Assembly (NCBI RefSeq): GCF_019904175.1
Contig: NZ_CP061913.1
Span: forward strand, 10,478,001 to 10,542,000
Source: Dactylosporangium vinaceum
GTDB lineage: Bacteria; Actinomycetota; Actinomycetes; Mycobacteriales; Micromonosporaceae
Length of the DNA: 64,000 bases
Direction of reading: 5' to 3'
The notes under the pieces are model-generated. The model did not search any database and had not been told where the DNA came from. It saw only the letters and a list, made by a program, of their open reading frames with translations. Positions 16,241 through 24,758 of this stretch are shown here, one piece after another. Made by a program: the position numbers and the translations under genes. How positions within the stretch are numbered: the stretch's first letter is position 1; each line of letters begins with the position of its first letter.

Positions 16241-17368
16241 ATGACCGACCGGTACGACGTCGTGGTGGTGGGCGCCGGTCCGGCCGGGTCCGCCGCCGCG
16301 CTGGCCGCCCGCAACGCCGGGGCCACGGTGCTGCTGCTGGACAAGGCCGGTTTCCCCCGGGACAAGCCCTGCGGCGACGGCATCGCCCCGCACGCCGTGG
16401 ACGTGGCCCGGGCGCTCGGCGTGCCCGACCTGACCGCGGGCTATGCCCCGGTGCCGGCGCTGCGGCTGGCCGGCCCGGGCGGCGCCGAGGTCGCGCGCCC
16501 GCACGCGCGGCCGGCCCACACGATTCCCCGGGTGGTCTTCGACAACCGCCTGGTGGAGGCGGCGGTGCTCGCGGGCGCCGACCTGCGCCGCCACACCGTC
16601 CGGCGGATCGCCGATCGCGGCGACCACGTGGTGATCGACGGCGCGATCCGGGCCGGGGCGGTGGTGGGGGCCGACGGGGCCTACTCGCTTGTCCGCAAGG
16701 TGCTGGGCCACGCGCCGAACGGCCCCGGCCACCTGGCCCTGGCCATCCGCGGCTATGCCGACGTGCCCGGCCTCGCCCCGGAGCAGCGGATCATCACGAC
16801 CGAGTCGGGCTGGCCGGCGTACGCCTGGGCCTTCCCCATCGGCGACGGCCGCGCGAACATCGGCTACGGCGAGGTCCTGCGCGGCCGCCCCCTCACCCGC
16901 GCCCGCCTCCTGGACCGCCTGGCCGCGCTCCTTCCCGACATCGACACCGCCGCCGCCACCGGCCTGCGCGCCCACCATCTCCCCCTCTCGACCCACCGCC
17001 CGCCGCCGGGCGCGGGCCGCCTCCTCCTGGCCGGCGACGCGCTCTCCCTGATCAACCCCTTCACGGGCGAGGGCATCTTCTACGCCGTCCTCTCCGGCGC
17101 CCTGGCCGGTGCCGCGGCCACCCACACCGACGACCCGGCCGGCCGCTACCGCCGCGCGCTGACCTCCCGCCTGGGCCGCCACCTGCGCCACTCCCGAGCC
17201 GCCGCCGCCCTGAGCCAGCAGCGCTGGATAGTCGACGCCGCCGTCCGCGCCGCGGCCCGCGACCAGCGCGTCTTCGACGCCCTGATCGACCTCGGCCTGG
17301 GCGACGGCCTCCTGGCCCCGCGCACCCTGGCCGCCATCGCGCGCGCCGCCACCACCGGCCACCGCTGA
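16241..17368 (+). CDS. FAD-dependent oxidoreductase, geranylgeranyl reductase family
   Basis: The 375-residue flavoprotein has an N-terminal Rossmann FAD motif (DVVVVGAGPAGSAAALAA), the family hallmark PCGDGIAPHAVD at residues ~46-57, and a second FAD motif (GRLLLAGDALSLINPFTGEG) near residue 265. These features define the geranylgeranyl reductase/RdmE-like group, which reduces isoprenoid chains of quinones or lipids, or hydroxylates aromatics. The substrate cannot be told from sequence. The gene stands alone between the divergent zinc-ribbon gene and a convergent winged-helix gene. Confidence 0.82.
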   Translation: MTDRYDVVVVGAGPAGSAAALAARNAGATVLLLDKAGFPRDKPCGDGIAPHAVDVARALGVPDLTAGYAPVPALRLAGPGGAEVARPHARPAHTIPRVVFDNRLVEAAVLAGADLRRHTVRRIADRGDHVVIDGAIRAGAVVGADGAYSLVRKVLGHAPNGPGHLALAIRGYADVPGLAPEQRIITTESGWPAYAWAFPIGDGRANIGYGEVLRGRPLTRARLLDRLAALLPDIDTAAATGLRAHHLPLSTHRPPPGAGRLLLAGDALSLINPFTGEGIFYAVLSGALAGAAATHTDDPAGRYRRALTSRLGRHLRHSRAAAALSQQRWIVDAAVRAAARDQRVFDALIDLGLGDGLLAPRTLAAIARAATTGHR

Positions 17369-17408
17369 TCGCCGTCCGCGGCGCGCCGCGGGCCGGGCGG
17401 CCGCCGGG

Positions 17409-17777
17409 CTACGCGTGGGCCGCGAGGTTGGTGACCATTGTGGACAGTGTCCGGACGGTGGTCAGGTAGGACTCGTCGGAGACGCCGGCCGCGGCCGTGC
17501 GCCGGATGCCGTCCACGGCGGCCGCGATCTCGGCGCGGGCCGTCGCGCCCGCCGGGGTCACGGTGCCGTCGGCGCTCGTCCAGCCGCGGGCGGTGAGGGC
17601 GGCGACCACCTCGGTGTACGTGCGCTCGCCGGGGCCCCAGAACGGGTCGTCGGGGCCGAGGCCGTTCAGCACCTGCCAGTCGCGCCGCTCGACGCCGTGG
17701 CCGGCCAGGGTGGCGGCGAATGCGGCCTCGAGGCGCTTGTCCAGTTCGCGTAGCCAGTAGCCGATGGGACGATCCAT
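17409..17777 (-). CDS. MarR-like winged-helix protein
   Basis: The ATG at 17777 has GGAG 9-12 bases upstream and gives 122 residues; an in-frame start at 17795 would add 6. The helical pattern and DxxF...RTYTEVVAALTARGWTSAD segment fit a small winged-helix protein resembling uncharacterised MarR-type proteins. The N-terminus (IGYWLRELDKRLEAAFAATL) looks like a dimerisation helix. It is divergent from another MarR protein at 17823 with only 45 bases between starts, so they probably share an operator region. No ligand can be inferred. Confidence 0.65.
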   Translation of the reverse strand: MDRPIGYWLRELDKRLEAAFAATLAGHGVERRDWQVLNGLGPDDPFWGPGERTYTEVVAALTARGWTSADGTVTPAGATARAEIAAAVDGIRRTAAAGVSDESYLTTVRTLSTMVTNLAAHA

Positions 17778-17790
17778 GGCAGACTCCAAG

Positions 17791-17809
17791 TACATGCCGA
17801 GGGAATGTA
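17791..17809. promoter_or_regulatory. Inverted repeat between divergent MarR-type genes
   Basis: TACAT (17791-17795) and ATGTA (17805-17809) are inverted around 9 bases. A second AT-rich inverted repeat, ATAA...TTAT, lies at 17811-17824. Both fall in the 45-base divergent gap, which is notably AT-rich for this genome. Likely operator and promoter for one or both regulators. Confidence 0.5.
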
Positions 17810-17822
17810 GATAACAAATATT

Positions 17823-18269
17823 ATGCACCTACCGACTGACGACGCCGCGGCCCTGGCCGCGATCGAGGGTGCGATGGTGGCCATCCGGCGCCGCCAGACG
17901 CGGCGGGCGCTGGCCAGGACCGTCCCCGACGCCGACCCGGCCCTGTTCGACGTGGTGGACGCGGTCGAGGCCGGCGAGCGGGTCACGGTGACCGACGTCG
18001 CGGCCGCGCTCGACGTCGCTCAGCCCCGGGCCTCCAAGCTCGTCGCGGCCGCCGTCGCCGCCGGGCTCGTCCGGCGCGAGGCGGACCAGCGCGACGGCCG
18101 CCGGGCCTTCCTGGCACTCACCGCGACCGGCCGCGAACTGTGCGACCGCGTCCACGCCACGCGGCGGACCCGGTTCGCCGCCGCCACCCGGGACTGGAGC
18201 GCCGACGAACGGGTCGAGTTCGCGAGACTCCTGACGCGATTTGTCGACGGGTTGACCGACCCCTCGTAG
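17823..18269 (+). CDS. MarR-family transcriptional regulator
   Basis: The 148-residue protein has the classical MarR winged helix: VTVTDVAAALDVAQPRASKL as the helix-turn-helix, then LVRREADQRDGRRAFLALTA as the wing with its conserved D-x-R-D-G-R, and terminal dimerisation helices. Such proteins repress divergent or own genes and release DNA on ligand binding. Its ATG is 45 bases from the divergent winged-helix gene, pointing to cross-regulation. The overlap of start and operator suggests a short leader. Confidence 0.85.
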   Translation: MHLPTDDAAALAAIEGAMVAIRRRQTRRALARTVPDADPALFDVVDAVEAGERVTVTDVAAALDVAQPRASKLVAAAVAAGLVRREADQRDGRRAFLALTATGRELCDRVHATRRTRFAAATRDWSADERVEFARLLTRFVDGLTDPS

Positions 18270-18375
18270 AAAGCCCAGGTCCGGGTGTTGTCCTCACCGA
18301 AACGGCCGCAGAGCGGCACTGAGCGTCGATTCAACCGGAGCCCGCGGTGCAGTAATCTTCGCCGGGGGTGATGGA

Positions 18376-20097
18376 GTGGCCGGCGCCGACAGCGGAAGCG
18401 ATGCCGCCATCGACCCTGCCCTCGCACAGCTCGCCCGTCAGTGGCTGGCGGCCGTGCGGCAGACCAGCTACCTGGACCTGACCGCCGACGCGCTCCAGCG
18501 GTTCTTCGAGGAGCAGACGGTCCGGCTCACCGGCGCCCTCCAGCAGGGCGACGCCGCCGCCGCGGCCGAGGTCGGGGCCGCGCTGGTGTCGGTCGGGCTC
18601 AACAGCCCCGAGGCCCTCCAGCGCTCCATCGGCGTGCTGATGCCCAGCGCGACCGGCGAGGTGCTCGGCGGGTTCGCGGCGGGCTTCGCCCGGGCCGAGC
18701 GGCAGAAGATCCTCGACGACCAGGAGCGCATCCGCCGGGCCTGGACCCGGGCCCTGACCGACGCCGAGCACAGCCTGCAGCGTGAGCTGCACCACCAGGC
18801 CCACCACGACCCGCTGACCGGGCTGCCCAACCGGGTCCTGCTCTACGGCCACCTCGGCGAGGCGCTGCGCGACGCCGGGGACGGCGCCCGGATCGGGGTG
18901 TGCTTCCTCGACCTCGACGAGTTCAAGACCATCAACGACACGCTCGGGCACGGGTACGGTGACCAGCTGCTCGTCGCCCTGGCCGACCGGCTCCGGGGCT
19001 GCGTCAACGCGGCCGGGCACTTCGTGGCCCGGGTCGGCGGCGACGAGTTCGTGGTCGTCGTGCGCGAGACGAAGGGCCCGGACGAGCTCACCGAGCTGGC
19101 CGAGGCGATGTTGGAGGCGCTGCGCCGGCCGGTCCGGCTCGACGGGCACGAGCTCGCGGTGTCGGCGAGCATCGGCATCGTCGAGCAGCCCGCCGCCGGG
19201 GCGGACCCGGAGGAGCTGCTCCGGGCGGCCGACGCCACGCTGTACCTGGCCAAAGCCGACGGCCGCGCCCGCTACGCCGTGTTCGACGCCCAGCGCAACG
19301 CCCAGCAGCTGCTGCAGTACGGGCTGACCGGGCGTCTCGCCGGCGCTCTCGACCGCGGCGAGTTCGAGCTGGTCTACCAGCCGCTCGTGGGCCTGGCCGA
19401 CAATCGCCTGCACGGTGCCGAGGCGCTGCTGCGCTGGCGGCACCCGGAGCTCGGCACGGTCTCGCCCAACACGTTCATCCCGGTCGCCGAGCAGTCCGGC
19501 ATGATCCTGCCCCTGGGCCGATGGGTGCTGCGCGAGTCGTGCCTGGCCGCGGCCGCGTGGCAGCGCAGCCACCCCGGGCACCCGCTGCTGATCAGCGTGA
19601 ACGTCTCCCCGCGGCAGTGCAGCGACCCGCGGCTGCTCGACGACGTGCGGGCGGCGCTTGCCGAGTCCGGGCTGGAGCCGGCCAACCTGCAGCTGGAGCT
19701 GACCGAGACGGTGCTCATGCAGGAGACCGGCCGCCCGGTGCAGACCCTGCGCCAGCTGGCCGACCTGGGCGTGCGGATCGTCATCGACGACTTCGGGATC
19801 GGCTACTCCAACCTGGCCTACCTGCGCCATCTGCCCGTCCACGGGCTGAAGCTGGCCGGCGCCTTCATGGCCGGCATCCGCAAGCTGGAGAGCGACCACG
19901 TCGACGAGCAGATCGTCGAGACGGTCATCCGCCTCGCGCACACGCTGCAGATGACCGTCACCGCCGAGGGCATCGAGACCGCCGATCAGGCCGCCCGCCT
20001 CGCCGCCCTGGGCTGTGACCTGGGCCAGGGCTGGCACTTCGGGCGGCCCATGGAGCCGGCGAGGATTCCGCTTACACGCTCACCCGCTTCAACCTGA
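18376..20097 (+). CDS. GGDEF-EAL cyclic-di-GMP protein (soluble)
   Basis: 573 residues from GTG 18376, which is preceded by GGGGGTG. Residues 1-~140 form an uncharacterised all-helical sensor. A GGDEF domain (~145-300) has intact DLDEFKTINDTLGHGYGDQL and RVGGDEFVVVV but no RxxD inhibitory site. An EAL domain (~315-565) has AEALLRW, VNVSPRQC, LELTETVL, VIDDFGIGYSNL and TAEGIET; the usual LKID segment reads GLKLAGAF, keeping Lys but not Asp. It may make and/or degrade cyclic-di-GMP. The 3' end overlaps the convergent GH13 gene by 26 bases. Confidence 0.9.
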   Translation: MAGADSGSDAAIDPALAQLARQWLAAVRQTSYLDLTADALQRFFEEQTVRLTGALQQGDAAAAAEVGAALVSVGLNSPEALQRSIGVLMPSATGEVLGGFAAGFARAERQKILDDQERIRRAWTRALTDAEHSLQRELHHQAHHDPLTGLPNRVLLYGHLGEALRDAGDGARIGVCFLDLDEFKTINDTLGHGYGDQLLVALADRLRGCVNAAGHFVARVGGDEFVVVVRETKGPDELTELAEAMLEALRRPVRLDGHELAVSASIGIVEQPAAGADPEELLRAADATLYLAKADGRARYAVFDAQRNAQQLLQYGLTGRLAGALDRGEFELVYQPLVGLADNRLHGAEALLRWRHPELGTVSPNTFIPVAEQSGMILPLGRWVLRESCLAAAAWQRSHPGHPLLISVNVSPRQCSDPRLLDDVRAALAESGLEPANLQLELTETVLMQETGRPVQTLRQLADLGVRIVIDDFGIGYSNLAYLRHLPVHGLKLAGAFMAGIRKLESDHVDEQIVETVIRLAHTLQMTVTAEGIETADQAARLAALGCDLGQGWHFGRPMEPARIPLTRSPAST

Positions 20098-21712
20098 TCC
20101 ACCGGTACCCGTACGGCCCGAGCGCCAGCTCCGAGAGGTCCCCGACCTCGGGGTAGTCCTGGTCGCCGAACACCTCGTTCGGGTGGTTGGTCTCGGCGTG
20201 CAGCGAGCCGAGGTCCACCACGACGTCGTCGGTGCCGAGGTTGTGCAGGAACAGCATGGAGCCGGTCGGCCCGTCGGCCCGGTGCGCGAGCACGCCCGGC
20301 GGCAGCGCCTGGTCGATGACGGAGCACGTGCCGTTGCTCACCTCGGGGCTCTCCCGCAGCGTCCGGATCATCCGCTCGAACCAGGCCAGCAGGGACCGGT
20401 CGTCGTGGCGCTGGGCTGTCACGTTGACGGTCTCGTACCCGTAGTCGCCCTTCTCGATCACCGGCCGGATCGGGTCGGCCGAGGAGAACCCGCCGTGCGT
20501 GTCGAACGACCACTGCATCGGCGTGCGGATGGCGTAGCGGCCCTCCAGGGAGAGGTCCTCCCCCATGCCGATCTCCTCGCCGTAGCGCAGGACGGGCGTG
20601 CCGCGCATGGTGAACTGCAGCGAATACGCCAGCTCGATCCGGTCCCGGTCGCCGCCGAGCATCGGCGCCAGCCGGCGGCGGATGCCGCGGCCGTAGAGCT
20701 GCATGTTCTCGTCCGGGCCGAACTCGGCGAAGACGTCGGAGCGCTGCTCGGCGGTGAGCCGGGACAGGTCGATCTCGTCGTGGTTGCGCAGGAACGTGGC
20801 CCAGTGGCCGCCCGGCGGCAGCTTCGGGGTGGTGCGCAGCCACTCGATGACCGGCTCCGGGTTCTGCCGGGCCAGGGCGAGCACCAGGCGCCCGTTGAGC
20901 ATGAAGTCGAAGAGCATGTGGATGCGGTTGCCGGTGCCGCCCGCGTCGCCGAAGTACTCCGGGAGCTTCTCCGGCTCCACGTTCGCCTCGGCCAGCAGCA
21001 CCGCGTCACCCCGCCGCCACTGCACGTGGGAGCGCAGCTCGGACAGGTAGTCGAAGTCCATCGGGCTGTTCGGGTTGCCGGGCTCGGTGAGCTCGATGAT
21101 GAACGGCACCGCGTCCATGCGGAAGCCGGCCACGCCGAGCTGGATCCAGAATGCGAGCACCTTCTTGATCTCGGCCCGGACCGCCGGATTGGCGAAGTTG
21201 AGATCCGGCTGGAAGTTGTAGAAGCGGTGGTAGTACCAGGCCCGGGCCCGGCGGTGGTACGTCCACGTCTCGGACTGCTCACCGGGGAACACCATGCCCT
21301 GGTGGCGGTCGGCGGGCTCCTTGTCCGCCCAGACGAACCAGTCGCGGTACGGCGAGTCCGGCGACGACACCGCGGACTGGAACCACGGGTGCTCGTCCGA
21401 TGTGTGGTTCACCACCAGGTCGATCATCACCTTGATGCCCCGGTTCGCGGCCTGGTGCAGCAGCTCGGCGAAGTCGCCGAGCGTGCCCAGCCGCGGATCG
21501 ACGTTGTAGAAGTCGGTGACGTCGTAGCCGTCGTCCTTGCCCGGTGTCGGATGGATCGGGCTGAGCCACAGGCAGTTCACTCCGAGCCTGGTCAGATAGT
21601 CCAGGCGGCTGATCAGACCCTGAAAGTCGCCGATGCCGTCGTCGTTGGAGTCCTGGAACGTCTCGACGTCCAGGCAATAGATGACACTCTCGGTGTACCA
21701 CCGCTCGCCCAT
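20072..21712 (-). CDS. GH13 family enzyme, trehalose-synthase-like
   Basis: The ATG at 21712 gives 546 residues beginning MGERWYTESVIYCLDVETF; an upstream in-frame TTG (21745) has no ribosome site. The (beta/alpha)8 GH13 motifs are complete: DLVVNHTS, GFRMDAVP (nucleophile Asp), LLAEANV (acid/base Glu) and FLRNHDE (transition-state Asp). The DSNDDGIGDFQGL and GYDVTDFYNVDPRLGTLGDF segments resemble maltose/trehalose interconverting TreS enzymes (GH13_16). A plain alpha-amylase or glucosidase is also possible. It overlaps the convergent GGDEF-EAL gene and is divergent from an HTH regulator 87 bases away. Confidence 0.82.
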   Translation of the reverse strand: MGERWYTESVIYCLDVETFQDSNDDGIGDFQGLISRLDYLTRLGVNCLWLSPIHPTPGKDDGYDVTDFYNVDPRLGTLGDFAELLHQAANRGIKVMIDLVVNHTSDEHPWFQSAVSSPDSPYRDWFVWADKEPADRHQGMVFPGEQSETWTYHRRARAWYYHRFYNFQPDLNFANPAVRAEIKKVLAFWIQLGVAGFRMDAVPFIIELTEPGNPNSPMDFDYLSELRSHVQWRRGDAVLLAEANVEPEKLPEYFGDAGGTGNRIHMLFDFMLNGRLVLALARQNPEPVIEWLRTTPKLPPGGHWATFLRNHDEIDLSRLTAEQRSDVFAEFGPDENMQLYGRGIRRRLAPMLGGDRDRIELAYSLQFTMRGTPVLRYGEEIGMGEDLSLEGRYAIRTPMQWSFDTHGGFSSADPIRPVIEKGDYGYETVNVTAQRHDDRSLLAWFERMIRTLRESPEVSNGTCSVIDQALPPGVLAHRADGPTGSMLFLHNLGTDDVVVDLGSLHAETNHPNEVFGDQDYPEVGDLSELALGPYGYRWIRLKRVSV

Positions 21713-21799
21713 GCGGTTCGGGTCTCCGATTCGGGCTGAGCTCAAACGCGCGCTTGCGTGTGTGCGGCCCGGACCGCGAGGATGGCTCCCGGGGGGCTG

Positions 21800-22681
21800 A
21801 TGGTCGACTTCGCTGGCGCGCTACGAGATGCAATCCAGGCACGTGGCCTGGGGCTGGAACGCATCCAGGAGCGATTGCGCGCTGAGGGCTACTCGGTCAG
21901 CCTGGCCACGCTCAGTTACTGGCAGACCGGGCGCAGCCGGCCGGAGCGGCGCGAGTCGCTCGCCGCCCTGACCGAGCTGGAGAAGATCCTCGAGGTCGAG
22001 CCCGGGTCGCTGGCCGCCCTCGTCGGGCCGCCCCGGCCCCGCGGGCGGCACCTGCACAAAAGCACCGAGGCGCCGCTCGGCGCGTTCTGGTCGGAGCGCG
22101 AGCTGATCGTCGACCTGGCCCAGGGCATCGACACCCGCTGGGACGAGCGGCTGACCCGCCTCAGCCAGCACGACCGGATCAACGTCGGCCCCGACCGGGG
22201 CGAGGCGTCGATCGTGGTGCGGCAGGTGCTGCGGGCCGAGGCCGACGGGCCCGACCGCTGGGTGGCAATCATCCGCCTCGACGAGGCCGGGCCGCCGCTA
22301 CCGTTGCTGACCCCCGTGCGCAACTGCCGCCTCGGCCGGGTAGTGGAGGCCCGCGACAGCGGGCTGCTGCTGGCCGAGCTGATGTTCGACCGCCCGCTCG
22401 CCAAGGGTGAGACGGTGATCACCGAGCATGCGCTGCACAATTATCCGCCGTTTCCGCTGGCGCAGCAGTACGAGCGCAAGTTCCGGCTGCCGGTGCGCGA
22501 ATACGTGGTCGAGATTTGTTTCGATCCGACCGCGTTACCTCGCGCTATTTACCAGTATCAACAGATGGACGGTCAGGACGAACAGGTGGTGTCAATCGAG
22601 ACCGATGCCGGGCACTCGGTGCACGCCATCGCTCTCGACTATGGTCCGGGCCGCTATGGAGTGCGCTGGGACTGGGACTAG
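21800..22681 (+). CDS. HTH (XRE-like) transcriptional regulator
   Basis: The ATG at 21800 follows CCGGGGGGCTG and gives 293 residues; earlier in-frame ATGs at 21758 and 21782 are less favoured. An N-terminal HTH domain (residues ~3-65: FAGALRDAIQARGLGLERIQ, then SLATLSYWQTGRSRPERRES) is followed by ~220 residues of unrecognised mainly-beta sequence (e.g. RWVAIIRLDEAGPPLPLLTP), probably a sensory module. It is divergent from the trehalose-synthase-like gene, so regulation of that gene is a fair guess. Confidence 0.7.
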   Translation: MVDFAGALRDAIQARGLGLERIQERLRAEGYSVSLATLSYWQTGRSRPERRESLAALTELEKILEVEPGSLAALVGPPRPRGRHLHKSTEAPLGAFWSERELIVDLAQGIDTRWDERLTRLSQHDRINVGPDRGEASIVVRQVLRAEADGPDRWVAIIRLDEAGPPLPLLTPVRNCRLGRVVEARDSGLLLAELMFDRPLAKGETVITEHALHNYPPFPLAQQYERKFRLPVREYVVEICFDPTALPRAIYQYQQMDGQDEQVVSIETDAGHSVHAIALDYGPGRYGVRWDWD

Positions 22682-23084
22682 CGCTGACGCGCCGTCCGAC
22701 TGAAGTCGCTGGTCAGAGAATCTTGGATGGCATTTTTCACAACACCTTCGACGGTAGGGAAGAACAACGGGGCGCCGGTGTGGCCAGCGCCCCGCCTCTG
22801 TTCCCGGAGTTTCCCGGCGTCACCATCGGAACGGCTGGGATGTCGCCGCGACGGTCAGGGTGGAACGCATGTGCCGCCTCCACGAGGAAGTCTTTTCCTT
22901 GCTGGAGAACCTATTGGGCGGCAGCATGCGCCATCAAGATTGTGGATCGCCTTAACAGTTAACGCTCTGGGTTGGCGCGACTCTTAACAGTTAAGAGACG
23001 ACGGTGATTCGAAAAGGGCCGGACGGTCGCACCCGCCAACTTGTGCGACCGCCCGGCGTCCGGGGCCCCCGCGTGTCCTGCCCT
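22682..23084. other. Gene-poor gap between convergent genes
   Basis: This 403-base stretch lies between the 3' ends of the HTH regulator and the GH13 gene of operon 1. It is AT-richer than its surroundings near 22720-22760 and 22940-23000. Short open frames exist but lack ribosome sites and family resemblance. The only clear structure is the pair of TTAACAGTTAA palindromes at 22952 and 22984. Confidence 0.5.
22952..22997. promoter_or_regulatory. Two TTAACAGTTAA palindromes 32 bases apart
   Basis: TTAACAGTTAA occurs at 22952-22962 and at 22984-22994. The second is embedded in the perfect palindrome CTCTTAACAGTTAAGAG (22981-22997). Centre-to-centre distance is 32 bases, about three helical turns, which suits cooperative binding of a dimeric regulator. 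There is no divergent gene here; the flanking genes converge. Confidence 0.5.
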
Positions 23085-24692
23085 TTACGCCAGCCGGATC
23101 CAGGCCGAGGCGTCGGCGGGCAGGGTGCCGTCGTCGTTGAGCGGGACGCTGCTCAGCAGCACCTCGCGGTGGGCGGGGAGCGCGACCGGCTCGGCGCCCA
23201 GGTTCGTCACGTTGGCGAACGCGCCCGTCTCGGGCTCGTCGGAGGAGGCGAGCCGGGCGAAGGCCAGGACGTGCGGGGCGGACTCCAGCCAGCGCAGCGG
23301 ACCGTCGCCGAGCTCGGGCTCCGCGCGGCGGATGCGCAGCGCGTCGCAGTACAGCTGCAGAAATGAGCCGGGCGCGCTCTGCTGGGCGGCGACCGTCAGC
23401 TCCGACCAGTGCGCCGGCTGCGGGAGCCACGGCTCGCCCGTCGCGTCGGACGGGCTGAAGCCGAACGGTGCCGAGGTCCCCGACCAGGGCAGCGGCACGC
23501 GGCAGCCGTCCCGGCCGGGGTTCACACCCCCGGAGCGGTGGAACATGGGGTCCTCGCGCAGCGCGTCGTCGAGGTCCTCGACCTCCTCCAGGCCGAGCTC
23601 CTCGCCCTGGTAGAGGTAGTAGGCGCCGGGCAGGGACATGGTCAGCAGGGCCGCCGCCCGGGCCCGGCGGGTGCCCAGGGCGAGGTCGGAGGGGACGTCG
23701 CGGCGCTTGTCGGCGAACGCGAAGTTCGTCACCTCACGGCCGAACCGGGTCACCTCGCGGGTGACGTCGTGGTTGCTCAGCACCCAGGTGGCCGGGGCGG
23801 CGACGGGGGCGTGCACGTCGATCGTCATGTCGATCTCGCGGCGCAGCTGGGCCGCCTCCCACGGCGCGCCCAGGAACGCGAAGTTGAACGCGGTGTGCAG
23901 CTCGTCCGGGCGCAGGTAGCGGGCGAACGCCTCGTGGTCGGGCAGCCACACCTCGCCGATGAGCGCGCGCGGCGGGCTGTAGGTGTCGGCGATGCGCCGC
24001 CACGCCTGGTAGACCTCGTGGATGCCGTCGTTGTCCTCGTAGACGTCGCTAACGAGCGGGTCCTTGATGAGCACGGCGGCCGAGTCGATGCGGATGCCGT
24101 CGATGCCGCGGTCGAACCAGAACCGCAGGATGTCCTCGAACTCCTCGCGCACCGCCGGGTGGTCCCAGTTGAAGTCCGGCTGCTCGGAGGCGAATAGGTG
24201 CAGGTACCACTCGCCGTCGGCGACCCGGGTCCAGGCCGGCCCGCCGAAGATGGACTGCAGGTCCGTCGGCGGGAGCTCGCCGTGCTCGCCGCGCCCCTTG
24301 CGGAACCAGAACAGGTCCCGCTCGGGCGAGCCGGGCGCGGCGGCGAGCGCCCGCTGGAACCAGGCGTGCTGGTCGGAGCAGTGGTTCGGCACGATGTCGC
24401 AGATCACCCGGATGCCCGAGGCGTGGGCCTCCTCGATGAGCTTCTCGGCCTCGGCCAGGGTACCGAAGATCGGGTCGATGGCCCGGAAGTCGGCGACGTC
24501 GTAGCCGCCGTCGGCGAGCGGCGAGGGGTACCACGGCACGATCCAGATCGCGTCGATGCCGAGGCCGGCCAGGTACGGCAGGTGCGAGCGCAAGCCGGCC
24601 AGATCCCCGACGCCGTCGCCGTTGCCGTCGGCGAAGCTGCGCAAGTACACCTGGTAGATAGCGGCGCTACGCCACCACGCTTGGTCGGCCAC
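23085..24692 (-). CDS. GH13 alpha-glucosidase (operon 1)
   Basis: The 535-residue enzyme has all GH13 sites: DIVPNHCS, GIRIDSAAVL (nucleophile Asp), LIGEVWLP (acid/base Glu) and LSNHDVTRE. It begins WWRSAAIYQVYLRSFADGNG, the oligo-1,6-/alpha-glucosidase form (GH13_23/30-like), and has no signal peptide, so it acts in the cytoplasm on imported alpha-glucosides. It is the last gene of a minus-strand operon with two ABC permeases and a binding lipoprotein. The gap to the permease is 66 bases. Confidence 0.88.
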   Translation of the reverse strand: MADQAWWRSAAIYQVYLRSFADGNGDGVGDLAGLRSHLPYLAGLGIDAIWIVPWYPSPLADGGYDVADFRAIDPIFGTLAEAEKLIEEAHASGIRVICDIVPNHCSDQHAWFQRALAAAPGSPERDLFWFRKGRGEHGELPPTDLQSIFGGPAWTRVADGEWYLHLFASEQPDFNWDHPAVREEFEDILRFWFDRGIDGIRIDSAAVLIKDPLVSDVYEDNDGIHEVYQAWRRIADTYSPPRALIGEVWLPDHEAFARYLRPDELHTAFNFAFLGAPWEAAQLRREIDMTIDVHAPVAAPATWVLSNHDVTREVTRFGREVTNFAFADKRRDVPSDLALGTRRARAAALLTMSLPGAYYLYQGEELGLEEVEDLDDALREDPMFHRSGGVNPGRDGCRVPLPWSGTSAPFGFSPSDATGEPWLPQPAHWSELTVAAQQSAPGSFLQLYCDALRIRRAEPELGDGPLRWLESAPHVLAFARLASSDEPETGAFANVTNLGAEPVALPAHREVLLSSVPLNDDGTLPADASAWIRLA

Positions 24693-24758
24693 GTGGAACC
24701 TGCTTTCTCGCGAAGATCGAAGGTGTTGAACGCGTTGAGCACCGTCAGCGGGGCCGGG

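Noticed and set aside
22727..22987. 86-codon ORF in the gap after the HTH regulator
   Set aside because: No ribosome site, no domain, and it runs into the palindromic sites.
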